Origin: Varanus komodoensis
Lineage: Eukaryota > Chordata > Lepidosauria > Squamata > Varanidae
Length of the DNA stretch: 64,000 nucleotides
Assembly (NCBI RefSeq): GCF_004798865.1
Contig: NW_025336481.1
Coordinates: forward strand, 28,486,863 to 28,550,862
Direction: 5' to 3'
Made by a program: the position numbers and the translations under genes. Positions within the stretch are counted from its first letter, which is position 1. Each line of letters begins with the position of its first letter. This document shows positions 11,154 through 23,100 of the stretch, in pieces. The notes below the pieces were generated by a model. That model was not told the DNA's origin. It saw only the letters and a list, made by a program, of their open reading frames with translations, and did no database searches.

Positions 11154-13337
11154 TCAGACAATAGATGCTTCCTGATGGAGGATCCTAGTGTGACCAGCTA
11201 TTCCACCTTCTCTTTTCACCAGTGGAAAGAGAAAAAAAAACAAATAGAAGAGATGAGGAAACAAAGGGGGGTTGTAAATGGAAGGAAGCATCCTCTGAAG
11301 CAACTTGCCCATTAAATGCATAATGCAGGATGGATATACAATGAACTCACAATGAAAGCCTCACCTGGAAGTGCCCTTTGTTAAGTCCATTTGCTGTCTC
11401 CAGGCAACCTCCCAAACCTTTCAATAAAGGTTTATTGTTGCACAGTTCCTGTTCACTTCAGTGGGATACCTGCAAGAGACATGGTACAGAACATAATGTG
11501 CTTCACATTTTCATTTACCAATATCTACAAATGCAGCAGTGTAAAACAAGCAAATAAGGCCACAGTAAAAATTAGCATAAATAAGAAGAATGAAAGCAGC
11601 AATAAAGCAACAGAGGTAAGTCAGGGAAATTTATTATCAATTCCCTCAGGTCATAGTCAGAGGTTTTCAAACCAGAGCAAAAGCTTTCTCCATTTTGACT
11701 ACTGAAACTCTTCACAGAAAAGATTATGGAAAAGTTGTATAAAATGAAAATGAAGGGACAAAATGAGGGAAACCACTGACTAACAAGATATTGATTTGAT
11801 TCCTCCCTCTCAGCATGAATAATACAATTGCTTCCTGTCACACTGTGGGTGTTGATTTACTTAGCGATGCTAAGATGCGAATGTTATCACCTATTACTGG
11901 TGTTGTGAATGGGTACCTAATTGGACCCTCACAGACGGTAGTTTGCCCATTTCTTTGCCATTTGATCTTATTATTCATAATGTTTTATTTCTTGATGCCC
12001 AACTGAGGCTAACCCTCCCTGCATCAGATGAAGAGGACTGCTGGGACAAATTTAAGGCAACCACAAAGTGTTGTTTCTTCTGCAGCAGACAAATACAGCC
12101 ATTCCACAGGAAGAAACAAGAGTGGCAATACCCGATCCTTCCTTATGTTGTAATTGGGGTCCTTTCAGATGTACTAGTTATTGGCTGACTTGTGCAAGTA
12201 AGTGCTCAGACCTCACACCCGCCCACATGGGCAGCTTCATCTCAGCAGAGGGTGCTGGCACAGAATAACTGGAGGCAGATTTGTGACCTTGTGCAATTCT
12301 AGTCCTTGCGTGTTTCCTTGGCCCTGTGATTTTACCATTGGGTTCATATGATGTGAGGCCACAACTATTGATGTACATCCAGAAGCTGTATCTTGAATTC
12401 TTTTTTGCTCTAGAGTTGGTGCAACTCAATCCAGCCCTCAAAGGCTTGCCCTCCCAGAGTCAGATGCCCAGTCCAGATTGGGAGTCTTTTACCCATTCTA
12501 GGGTTTTAAATGAAAAAAGGACATAGCTGCTAGGCACACATTTAAAGCAGTGTTTACTTTGGACTTTAGCAAGGTGACATCTTGTCTGGGCCAACTCAAA
12601 AAGCCATTGCTATCAGCACTTTGAAGGTCAAAGTTGTTTCTTTTCTTCAGTGCCCTCCATTCTTCAATGCTTCCTCATTAAACAATATATGTACAATTTA
12701 ATATTTTTTTCCTTTACCCAGATGGCTTTAATGTGATTAACAGTTCCAATCTGAAAATAGGGCTAATTACATTTCCTTCACCAGTTCTTCCCATTCTATA
12801 TTTTACTTGCTTGGATAGTGCTGGATGTTTTGGGGTGGGCGACAAGTAAGTTGGCACAGGAGGAACTTCTGATGCTGTTTCCCACTTAGGGATACAATCT
12901 GTGATGTGGAGGAGGCAAGGATATATTGTCTTCTTTGAGAAGTGCCATGCCTTCCAGGAATTGTCCCAATAGCATTTACTTTATTCAGAAGTCTTTGCAT
13001 GTACTACTTATGATGAGGAAAATATTTATGCTGTCTCAGATAGATTATCATTTTTCTATGAACATTTTCATCCTTAAAGAAGATTTTAAAATATTACAGA
13101 AAGGACATAAGAGAAACTCCAAAGAAAGGTGGTTTCCTCATTAGGAAGCAAAGGAAACAGCAATGAAAGAGCCACTAAACATAAAAGAATAACATCTTCG
13201 GGAAGTTGGTTTCACCTCTGCACATTCTGTCTTTACTTTCTATATTTCATTTCTCTATGACCTCACTGTTTGCCATTGCCCAAACCCTGGCAAGCATGTG
13301 TATATAAATCTGTCAACATGAGGTTAACATAGTGTCC
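11154..13337. other. Unannotated non-coding stretch
   Basis: No gene or clear interspersed repeat was recognised. Open frames here have no family features. Confidence 0.4.
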
Positions 13338-13441
13338 ATGAAAGCTTTTGCCATAATAAATTTATTATTGTATAATGTGCCAGAAGACCCTTTTTTTTTT
13401 TTTTTTTTTTGCAACAGTCTAATACAGCTACCCGTTTGGAA
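13338..13441. repeat. Interspersed repeat fragment of reptile type, with internal T20 run
   Basis: The words 'atgaaagcttttgcc', 'aataaattt', and, after the T-run, 'gcaacagtctaatacagcta' follow the layout of a repeat I know from turtle and squamate sequences, in which the last block reads 'cagactaacacggct'. I do not recall its family name. The T-run at 13391-13410 is a perfect 20-mer and has probably expanded inside the repeat. Confidence 0.4.
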
Positions 13442-14315
13442 ATCAGTTTTAAGTTCTACTGACAAACAATGGCAATTTGATATCCATGCTTGGGGAAGAA
13501 CAACCACAAGGACAACTATGTGGTACAACCACTTCAAAATGGGCTGCTTTCAGGGACAAATAGCTGCCTTGTAAATTATATGGAACTGAAGGGTAAGAAA
13601 CAAACACTAGAATGAAATAAATAAATGGATGATTCACTCTGCCATTTTATTTTAAAGAAATTCCTGGCAGTAAAAAATAAGAAAGTCACAGAGACAGACT
13701 CCCCTTCTCTCTAGGACACTAGCTTTCTATAGGCAGGGAGCTTTCAATATGGTGGTACTTTCCATGATGTTAACCCCTACATGAATTTTGATGTGCCATA
13801 GTCCCAAGAGTTCTGTACTACGTACCTGTGTGCAATGTAGGAGAAATGAGGGGAGTGAATATTAATTGACCTGATACCAATGAGCCAAGGTCACAACTTT
13901 GTTCCTGGGTTTGGTAGCCAGGAGCAGGACATGGACACAAAACCCAAAATAAGAGAATCCTGGAAGATCTGCCAGGGACCAAGGATTCAAAAGTGGAGCA
14001 ATTTCCAGAAATGCTGAGGGAAAAAATTGTGCATGCTTTTGTCCCTCCCCGATCATTGTTGTCTATTTTCTTATTTATTTAAATGCATTGTAACTCACCT
14101 TGAAATCATCAGTTAAATGTGCACAGTGTAACACAAAATGAGACTGGAATATCCCATTCCTCAAATAAAATTTGTGATTCACAACAGACCATTTATTAGT
14201 CCCGAAAATGATATGGCAAGCTGCAAAACATCATCAATGTGAAGAAAGAACTGCCTTGGAGCTTGATTATGACCCAGAACTGTGTAAGTTCAGCTATTTC
14301 AAGTCTATGCTGGTC
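13442..14315. other. Unannotated non-coding stretch
   Basis: No gene or clear repeat was seen. Confidence 0.4.
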
Positions 14316-14766
14316 CCTTAGTCCAGGGGTCCTCAAACTTTTTACCAGGGGGGCAGTTGAAAGCTGCCGGTGCTGGGTGTGGGCCGGAAAGGTGGTGCCG
14401 GTGGTGTGTATGGGCCAGCACGGGGGCGGGGGCTATGCATACAGGCGCTTGTGCTGAGGTGGGGGAGGGCGCATGGCAAGGGGAGGTGAGGTGCAGGTGG
14501 ACACACCTGCGGTGAGGGGAGACAGGACGAGCACATGCCGCGAGACAGGTGCACAAGGCAGCGGAGTGCTTGCGTGGAGATCTTTTTCTCTGAGTGAGCA
14601 AACAGCTGCCTCCCCATGCACAGGGCAAGATGGGTGGCAGCAGGTGCATGCATGGGTGCAGGCGCATGCATGCAGCTGGTCCAAATGGGCATGGCAGGCC
14701 GGATAAATGGGCATGGCGGGCTAGATCCGGCCCCCGGGCCATAGTTTGAGGACCCATGCCTTAGTC
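14316..14766. mobile_element. hAT-like non-autonomous DNA transposon with perfect 8-bp TSD
   Basis: The element body runs from 14324 to 14758 (435 bp). It starts with 'caggggtcctcaaactttt' and ends with 'catagtttgaggacccatg', which are imperfect terminal inverted repeats of about 17 bp. An identical 8-bp direct repeat, ccttagtc, flanks it at 14316-14323 and 14759-14766. An 8-bp duplication with CAGGGGTC-type ends is the signature of hAT elements. The interior is GC-rich, has no transposase and contains words such as 'gggccggataaatgggc' and 'gatccggcccccgggcc', typical of non-autonomous hAT copies. The 150-codon frame on the minus strand inside it is a by-product of the GC-rich sequence. Confidence 0.88.
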
Positions 14767-16779
14767 TGATGGCAGAGCATCACATTGGACAGCAAAACAT
14801 TACTGCCTAAAAGTCAAGATTATCCTATTTTGGCTGTATTTTGTCCTATACAATGATCTTCTCTCTCAAAGGGGAAAGGGCACTGCCAGCCATATTATGG
14901 CACATAGAGTTAATCCAGAATATAATTAATCATGTAGATCTTGGATGCAAACGACCAAGGAAACATTTACTTTCCTACTAGCTTGCAATTAAGATGGAAG
15001 TGTGAGTGGTGGAGATGGAAACGATATCTATCTTGAACTCAGTGAGAGGCAAGAACATATGAATGAAGGCTTTTGAAAAAGGCATGGTTTTGATGTGTGC
15101 AGGGCAGCAAAGATGTGATATGTCTGCTTTCTCTCATGTTTTCTTACTTGTTTCAAAGAACTGAAAAATTAATACCAGAACCTACTTAATCCTTATTAAT
15201 AACAGAACCACTTAATTGGTGCAGGTATGGACATGAATATTTCATAGGCAGCTCCTTTGCAAAAATTTTTTAAAAGGAAGTTGCATAGAGCTGGGCAGCT
15301 CCTGCCAATTTTCTTTAGACATTGTTCCTCTACTCATCCTAACGCAAACCTCTAGTTCTGGGAGAGCAACTGAAACCGGGAATTTGATTGGATTGCACTC
15401 ATACTAGTTCACATTGCTTAGAGAACAATTCTGCCAGACTGATGCTGTTAAAAAAAGAGTCCTCCATCCAACCAAATTCCCACAGACATGGTGGCTGGAA
15501 AGCTGGAGGCAAAACATCTCCCTTCCTTCCACCCTGAAATGGATGTTAAGCTAAATGGCATCTTAACCTGCTTCATTTTTCTACACCTGAATGGTGAGGT
15601 GGGGCCAAAGAGAGGGTGTTTGATCCTGTGTATCAGTGTCTCCTCTTTCCTTTTCCAAGTCTTTTCAGTCATAGTTGTATCTATGGCCTCAGGTGAGGAA
15701 GCACATTATCCGTGATCTCTAAGAAATTTCCTAGGGACCAGCAGATAATTCTATTTCTTATTTCATTAGAGAAATAAAATGTTTATAGTGAAGGAAAATA
15801 TTTAGACGTCCAGAAGGACCTGTTGTTTATTTGTATGGAAATTAAGAGATGTTTATGTTCTTCTCATAAAATAAACACATATTATCTTAAGGATCAACAG
15901 ATTTGTTGTACCAGAGATGGTAATGAATATTAAATGCTACTGAACCAACAATGTCATAAAAATAAAGTTGGCCAAAATACAGAATCTGGTTTTGATCTTC
16001 TATACAGGCTTTTAAAAAAGTGTTCCTTCTTAAAGGCTATTTTATGTAAATTTAAACTTAGAAATATTTTCTCCTGTAAAGATACATGCCAAGGAACTCT
16101 ACTTTAAAATGATGACAGGAAAAATCTAATTATAAATGTACAAAATTACTTTTTTAAAATGAAGAACTTCGCCATCTTGCCATTTCAGCAGCAAATACAG
16201 TCTAAATAGGTTTGACATGTAGTTTAAAATGAGTTAACAGGAAGCAGGAACTTTGCAAACTGTAGAAATTCCCATTATTCTTTCTTTCATAATGTTAAAG
16301 AGGTAAAGAATGTAATCAGGTTCAGGTTTAAATAAAGCTAATTAAAATTTTGTCTTCTGCTTCCAGAAACTTATCTACTGAATACAGAGGTGAGAGTGCA
16401 CAAATTGGGAGATCTATAATTACTATCATCAATTTAGCCAAACCATTCAATCACCGGTATCCTTTGCAGTAATAGCAATTCTAAGAATACTTACCTAGAA
16501 GGGAGGCCTACTAGCACACAGAGGTGACTAGCATGCAGGTGATGGATGTCTTCTTCCAAAGGCTATTGAGCACTGCTTAGAGCGTAAAATCATGCTTACA
16601 ATGTGGAGTAAAGGCTGGAAAAGTCTTATTGTTCAGCCTCCTTCCTATTTCTGAGTATGTCACCCAGTCATGAACATGTAATTTTGGGATAAGTTGATCG
16701 AAGTGGTGATACGTTGGTATTCTCAACGGAAACAGATCATAATCTAGTCTAATTTGGGGACCAAATCAGCCTTGGCTGC
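14767..16779. other. Unannotated non-coding stretch
   Basis: No gene or clear repeat was seen. The part from about 16140 to 16380 is AT-rich, repeat-free and could hold a conserved non-coding element, but I cannot test that here. Confidence 0.4.
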
Positions 16780-17992
16780 CCCATTGGGTGACCTTTCTCA
16801 AGAGCAGAATGGAAGCAGTGCAGTTTTTGATACCATCAACAGTGGTAACCAGCTTTGTAGGACGGATATCAAAGGCGCTGGATTTCAGTGGTTCCATTTT
16901 GTCTTATGGGGTTGATCCTGGAGAGGAGGGGAGTGCATCTCAGCCCTTGGCTCATGTGGTGTGGGATGCTGCAGGGCACTCTTTTGTCTGCAGTGCTATT
17001 TAACATGTGTGTGACTGCTAGCAGAAGTCATCTGGGGAAAAACAAAGGATACAGCTCTGTTTTTCTATAACCTCTGAACCAGATCCAAGCCATGCAGCCT
17101 CTGGACCCCTACCTGGATCCCTTGGTGGGCTGGTTGAGGCCCAGTAAATTGAGCTTGACTCCTGTCAAGACAAAAGAGTGTGAGTGGGCCAATTAAGGTA
17201 TGAGAAATAGGTAAAATGACCTTTTTGACCTTCCTTCTGAAGGAACAGGTGCATAATTTGGAGATGTTCCCAGGCATTCAAGACATTCCCCAACCTTGTC
17301 ATGTGAAGGTTGGGGTTTCTGTGCTCTGAAATGCCTCATGCCAACTTTGACTAATATACCAAGATTGGATTATAGCAACACTTTCTATGAGAGCCTCCCC
17401 TTGGCCTTGGTTTTGGAAGCTGCGGCTGGTGCAGCATGTAGCTGCAACGCTACTCACTAGAGCCTCTTCCCACCAGCAATCTCTACCCTAGTTAAATGAA
17501 CCACTCTGGAGGTCAACAAGCTACTGGAACAAGTTCAAAGTGTTGTTATCATGTAACACCCCAAACGACTCAGGATCAGGTCATCCCACCCCTCATATCC
17601 TCTCTGATCTCCAGTCTTCCAGGGAAGCACTTCCGAGGGTACCACAGGCTGCTAAGGTTCACCTGAGGACCTCTTGCAGAGCGTATAGTATTGCATCACC
17701 CACCCACTGGACCGCTGGACCACCTGATAGCCGGCAGTTCTGCCTTCCCGATGTCTCCCTAAATCTCATTCCTTCACACACAGGTTTCCCATTGAGCCAT
17801 GATTTGTAGCACCTAGCAGTATTTGTGCTTAAAATAGATTAATTACATAGTTTAATTGTATTGCTGATGCACTGCATTGTATTATGTTATCGTCAGTTTT
17901 ACTGTTGTTGTTATGTCTTTCTATTTTATTTTTATTGCTTTGATAATTTTGTGGAAAGCAGTGTATATATTTGAAAAATAAATAAATAAATG
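16780..17992 (+). mobile_element. L2-clade LINE, old 3' half
   Basis: The order of translated traces follows an L2 RT. Near 16820 there is an F-D-T-I-N block corresponding to AFDTVDH, followed by WF-type residues near 16890. Near 16980 there are remnants of the S-P-L-L-F-N-I-Y block, and at 17145-17170 residues like KLSLTPVKTKE correspond to KLNPDKTE. Near 17365 LDYSN-type residues correspond to LDYCNAL. The 3' non-coding end, 17810-17992, closes with (aaat)n. Many stops and frame changes are present and the catalytic YADD is not visible, so this is a much older copy than the one at 45-47 kb. Confidence 0.65.
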
Positions 17993-19080
17993 CAGAAATT
18001 AAGGGTGTTTTGTTAGGAATAACTAGACTGCCCTATTACCAGTTTAAACAAATAACTCATATGATAAGGTTTATGGGATGTGGTACAGTGGGGGTAAGAC
18101 TGAAGAAGCAGCAATTAAACATTAATGTTGGTTATAAAGCATGCTGTTCTGGCTACTCTGAAAGGATGCCAAAAGGACTTTAGTCTATGTGGATGCTTGG
18201 GCTCTGCTAAAGTTGCATGTGCATTTGATGTATTAGAAATGACACACAGTTGCACATATGTGCATACACGTGTCACTCATTGTCTCACTGCTTGATTACT
18301 TAACATCAAGGCTTGATGCCTCAAAGGACTGTAAATTATTTTGAGACTTGAGAGAGCAAAGAACTAATTATACAGATAGTGCCAGCTACCTTACCACTAC
18401 CACAACTCCTGCAAATCCTCTTGAGCATTCTGTATTTTATAGTGAATCATTCTCTTTTAAAGACAGAAAGTCTTTCATTGCCTTCATAGTAAATAAAAAA
18501 TAAAATAACTCCTGTATCCTTTTCTACTTAAAAAATGTTTGAGTGTGAAAGGAGAGAGGATGAAGATACAGACACATTGCATGCTGGTGTAAACTTGGGG
18601 CACATTAATTTAAAACAGGGATGAGGAAAGGTTGAGGAAGCTGTGGGCTGTTATTCTTACAGGCAACTAACTTGTAATATTATCAGGTAAGACATCCATC
18701 CCCTGCCACTGGCTACTCTGCAGGTTATATCATCCATGGTATAATGAGGCTTTCTCATGACACCTCCTCCTAGAGCTGCAAAATTCCAAGTGGGTGAGGT
18801 GAGTCAAAGGCAACCTGTATCTCCACACTGACCTGCAAAACCCTGTGTAGAAAACCTCTGGAATTGCCAGTCACTGTAAGGATGGCCATGCATGCTCTCC
18901 AGCCCTAACCTCAACCCCAAATGAAAAAAGTCCACATCTATCTGCCACAGGGAGAGGTAAGCCTCTGCTTAAGTCCTAACCTCCCATTTACTAGAAAATA
19001 CTTCCAGTGCCACCTCCGCAGCTATACCAAGAACAAATTGTTAATTAAATTTGAGAGCTGCACACCATCCTGTCTTTATA
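17993..19080. other. Unannotated non-coding stretch
   Basis: No gene or clear repeat was recognised. Confidence 0.4.
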
Positions 19081-19565
19081 GTTCCTCTGTCCTTGGAAAC
19101 TGTCCAGATGAGAAATAACCTGGTCCCTGAAACAATACAAACCCCAGTTGCACCTCCTGGTTTATCTTCTTATATGCCTCATGGAGTTCTTTTGGGCATG
19201 GCACATTCTTCCAAGAAATGAGTGGAGTGTCACCCAACCCAAGAATAACCATCCTGGCCATTTTCTGTGGAATCCACCAAGGCTTATAAAGCCAGTGCCT
19301 TGCTGTTTAATGATGTCAGGTCATTTCTCTCTCCCCAGGTGCAAGAGCAAAACCTGTGGGGAGGAGATGTATCACCCCCTTCAGAACAGTGTAGAAGGGA
19401 GGCACTCCTTCATATCTATCATCCATTGCATGGTGGCCAACTGGCTGTGCCCAATCTGGGTTCCCAAAAGAGTCATGGCGGTCCTCCAGCCAGCCCAGAA
19501 CACTGTGCTGTGCCCTCATATCAGCACACACAGAGGCCTGCCTCCTTTCTGGCAATCTAGGATGC
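19080..19565 (-). other. Possible continuation of the DIRS-like fossil left of the L2
   Basis: If the L2 copy inserted into the DIRS-like element, this stretch would be the element's 3' part. The minus strand has open frames of about 60-100 codons here, but I could not match them to a named domain. It may equally be unrelated flank. Confidence 0.25.
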
Positions 19566-19997
19566 AAACGGCTTGGGTCCTGGTTACCTGAAGGAGCGCT
19601 TACGTCCATATATGCCCAGCCGCCCCTTGAGATCAGCAGGAGAGGCCCTCCTCCGGGAGCCCTCAGTGAAGGAAATTAGGAGGGTGGCTACTCGGAGGAG
19701 GGCTTTCTCAGCGGTGGCGCCCAATCTATGGAATGCGCTCCCCAGAGAGGTCCGCCTGGCGCCGTCGTTATTTGTTTTTCGGCGCCAGGCAAAGACCTTT
19801 TTATTTATGCAGCATTTTAAATGTTAATATTATTGAATTTTATTCGGCCAGGGCGGCTTATTTTATTTTACTGTCTATATTTTAATTGTAATTGTTTTAA
19901 TGTATTTTGTATTCGATGTTGTAAGCCGCCCCGAGGCCTTGGCAAGGGGCGGCATAGAAATGTTTTAATAAATAATAAAATAAATAAATAAATAAAC
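19566..19997 (+). mobile_element. L2-clade LINE, 5'-truncated 3' end, fairly young
   Basis: A coding end at 19573-19827 reads with residues such as GPGYLKERLRPYMPSRPLR, the last part of an L2 reading frame (compare 45.22-45.49 kb on the minus strand). It is followed by the 3' UTR and a tail of 'gtaagccgccccgagg', 'ggggcggcatagaaatg' and (aaat)n. The start coincides with a 5' truncation at the 'aaacggcttggg' site. I see no target duplication, as is usual for L2. The copy is little diverged from the 45-kb element, so both belong to a recent subfamily. It lies at the left edge of the DIRS-like fossil and probably inserted into or beside it. Confidence 0.85.
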
Positions 19998-19999
19998 AA

Positions 20000-22900
20000 C
20001 CTGTGAGAATCTGTTAATTTATGCAGTTCGTGCAACTGGCAGATATAAGACCTAAAGGCCCTTAAATGGTAACACCCAATAGTTTTCCTTTTGTCTGAGG
20101 AAAAGCTCAATGCCATAGCAGTGAGTGCTGCACCAATCCAGATAAAAAGCATTCAAAATTGCTACCCTTCAGATCAGTGCCAGTGTGGTAACTGCCCTGG
20201 TTGTTTCTTAGTGAGGGGTGTTCCATCATAATGACAAAACAAAGGTCTCTGTTTTATTCTCCCTACAGCAGTAAATACTTTCAGTGGTCTCACTGGACAG
20301 ATTTCTTTCACCAGTTCTGAATGGAATGGCACTGAAGCATCTTTACCCAACTGATCTGTCTTAGATCACTTTAGATGAAGATTAACATCTTCGTCCACAA
20401 GTGTTAATCACCAAATTATAGGGGCCTACCCGAGACATCCATTAACACTTGCCACTAAAGCAGAGATCCTAAAGGTTCTGAAGAAAGGCCACTGGTGCAG
20501 CTGCATGGAACAATGCCAGATCATGAGGAGAGTGGCACATGAAGGGCCATTTGTCCTGCAGTCCCAAGGCATGGGGAGACATGCAGTGGGTGTCTGTAGT
20601 CTCAACAAACCCAACAGCCATCTCTGCACTCTGAAGAATAATCAGCTGCACATTTAGCTTTGGACCAAAATGCTAATGCAGCCAGCTTTCCCCTCTGTCT
20701 TGAAATCATACAGATATTAAACAGCTGCTCCATGGGGGCCAGCCAGCACAGTTGCAGCTATTTCTTTTCCTTAAAGTCACAGAATGCCTTACCTGCTCTG
20801 GTACTAGGGAGAACTGATTTAAGGATGGCTTGTTTGTTTCAGCCCACCAATTTCCCATGGACTCACTGGCATGACTTCTGGATGATCCCTTTCCAGCAGC
20901 ACCAAATCCTTAAAGTGCTGTACCTGTTTACTTGATAATGCATTAGTGGTGCCAGAGTCCAAACCCAGGCATTGCTCGGTACAGAACAATGCAAACGCTG
21001 TGACCAGCCACATAACGCTTAGATCCTGAGAACTCAGTGTGTTCATGACATGGATGGTGGCCAAATTATCATGCCAAAAATCAACCATGGCATTTGATAA
21101 TGGATTGATCTCCAAATGAGCTGCTACATAAATAGGAAACAATTCCAAAAAAGCACGTTCACCTGTGGTCCATCTTTCTGGTCACCCTGATACCTGAAAA
21201 TTATGTCCAAATCCAAGGTTCCTGTGGCATCCACTATACTTGAAGCTCAGCTTCTGGCAATAGTTTTTATCTCCAGAAAGTCACTCCATTAAACCTATCC
21301 AGGAATTTTTATCAAACTGTCACATCCTCCTTTGTTGCTTTGTACATCTGAATTCAGCGATGTAGAAACGGGCCCATTTCTTTCAAAATACAGCATTTCC
21401 ACTTTGGAAGCTCAGACTCAGAATCTGAACTAGATTAAAAAAAGAGAGGGGTGACAATGTGGTTAATGAATGAGATTTGAACGAGAATGCTTCCGCTGTG
21501 GGATGTTTTAGAAAGTAACTAACTAACTAAATTTGTCAGCCAGCTGCTACGAGCCAAACCACCTTGGGATTGGGGGCAGGGGGGAGATTGTCAAACAGAG
21601 AGGGTCTGAGGAGGAGAAGTGTGAATTCATTAACCCAGTGGCTGGCATCAAACTAAATGCACAGACCAGTTAAGTAGCAACCAGTACTCCTACCATCTGG
21701 CCTACAAGCAGCATGTATCTCCCTGAGGGTCAGTCCAGCCTTTAGAGAAAAAAAGAGGACCTCAGTTTGGAATCAACCCTTCACACAGGCAAGAACTGCT
21801 CCCACAAACCAGAGGAAACATTACCTTGATTGATGCTAATTGAGAACACCCTTCTTATGAAACATCTTGTATCACAAAAAACCTGTCTAGCTCAAATCAA
21901 AGAGGTTACTTTAAAAGCCTTCCATTTAGATCTGCTTGAGAGGAATATGGGGGAGATGTGCTCATGAAGGCTTCTTTCATCACTTCATTGCATCACAGAT
22001 CCACTTAATGAAAGCTCTGCCAGGACAATCACCCTGCAAGCAAAATGAGATGGTTGACCTATTTCTGTGGCTGTAGAAAGGTGACCTTCTCAGACCAAAC
22101 CATGTATTCTAGTCTAAGGGAGTATAATTTATCAGCAGGTAATCTACTGTACAACTGAAGGGAATCCATCTCAATTACCAAAAAAGTCATAACTGGTTCA
22201 GGGCCTTCATTTTTTTTTTTTTCCTTTTGGTGCAAGGGGAATGCCCAATTCCCCTCTGAGGGCTGGAAACTCTTGCATTAAGTAGAACACTGATTTGTGT
22301 TTACAGGGCTAGTAAACAAGAAATCATCTAGATAATGAAATGTGCTATGTAGTCCGCTCCTGTCATGCAAGGTCCAAGCAAGGAGCATGCTGAATTTCTC
22401 AAAAGCAGCACTGGAGACAGAAGAGCCCTATCAATAAAGAGCAGTCCCTGAAAACAGAAAGTTAATGTATCAAATTCCTTTGGGTGTACTGGAAGCAAGA
22501 AAGAGACAGATTTCATATCACTTTATCCCATCTGTCCACCCGTCCCACATCCCTGAACTCCAGAGGAAACAGAGCTGAAAGAGGCATAATGCACTGAGTA
22601 GTGACCAAGAATGTGGTGATTCATTGGGAAGGAACGCTGGTGAATTGGCTTTCTCCAAAATACTCCTGGTGCCTTCTTAGGAACAAAGCATAAAGGGGTA
22701 CTTGCAACATTGGTGTTGGCTGGGATAAAAAGGAGTGCAAGAGCTTCCCAGCTCTCTCTCATATTTTGCTGTCTTTTAGCATGTAGGACATTGGCTAACT
22801 TCTCTTAAAATACATATTTCAAGCTGGATACTTAAAATCTGAATCTGGACTGGAAGGTTAGAATGCTTGAATTGCCAAGGCCAACAAACTGTGCACTAAG

Positions 22901-23100
22901 TCAAATGGCTGGTGAGAATGAGAACTTCTCTGGTTCAAGGGAAGACAATTTGGAATGAGGGAGCCAGAGTGGGAAGGGAGTCATCTAACCAGACCCATGT
23001 TTTGATGCCCAATCAAAGGAGCAGGCTAATTAAGGCAGTGTGAACCTTCCTACAAGTGGAGTCAGCTCCATTTCCTGGGGAAGCAAAGACTGGAATACAG
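20000..23100 (-). mobile_element. DIRS-like (tyrosine-recombinase) retrotransposon fossil
   Basis: Read on the minus strand from right to left, the parts appear in the order of the DIRS group. The start of a reverse transcriptase lies near 22.6-22.75 kb (a VPKK-type block). Further RT blocks follow at 22.07-22.5 kb, an RNase H-like domain at about 20.85-21.25 kb (an ELFPI-type block), and a tyrosine-recombinase C-terminal part near 20.03-20.15 kb. The left boundary meets the tail of the L2 copy. The right boundary is unclear and could reach 23.7 kb. Between the RT and RNase H parts the spacing is longer than usual, which suggests a later insertion. The element is broken by many changes and is old. 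No LTR-like or split terminal repeats were identified. Confidence 0.6.

Noticed and set aside
14305-14757. 150-codon minus-strand frame rich in H, P and C
   Set aside because: It coincides with the GC-rich interior of the hAT-like MITE and has no transposase or other motif.
19148-19591. 147-codon plus-strand frame left of the L2 copy
   Set aside because: The composition is not gene-like, there is no family match, and it runs from unknown DNA into the L2 3' end.
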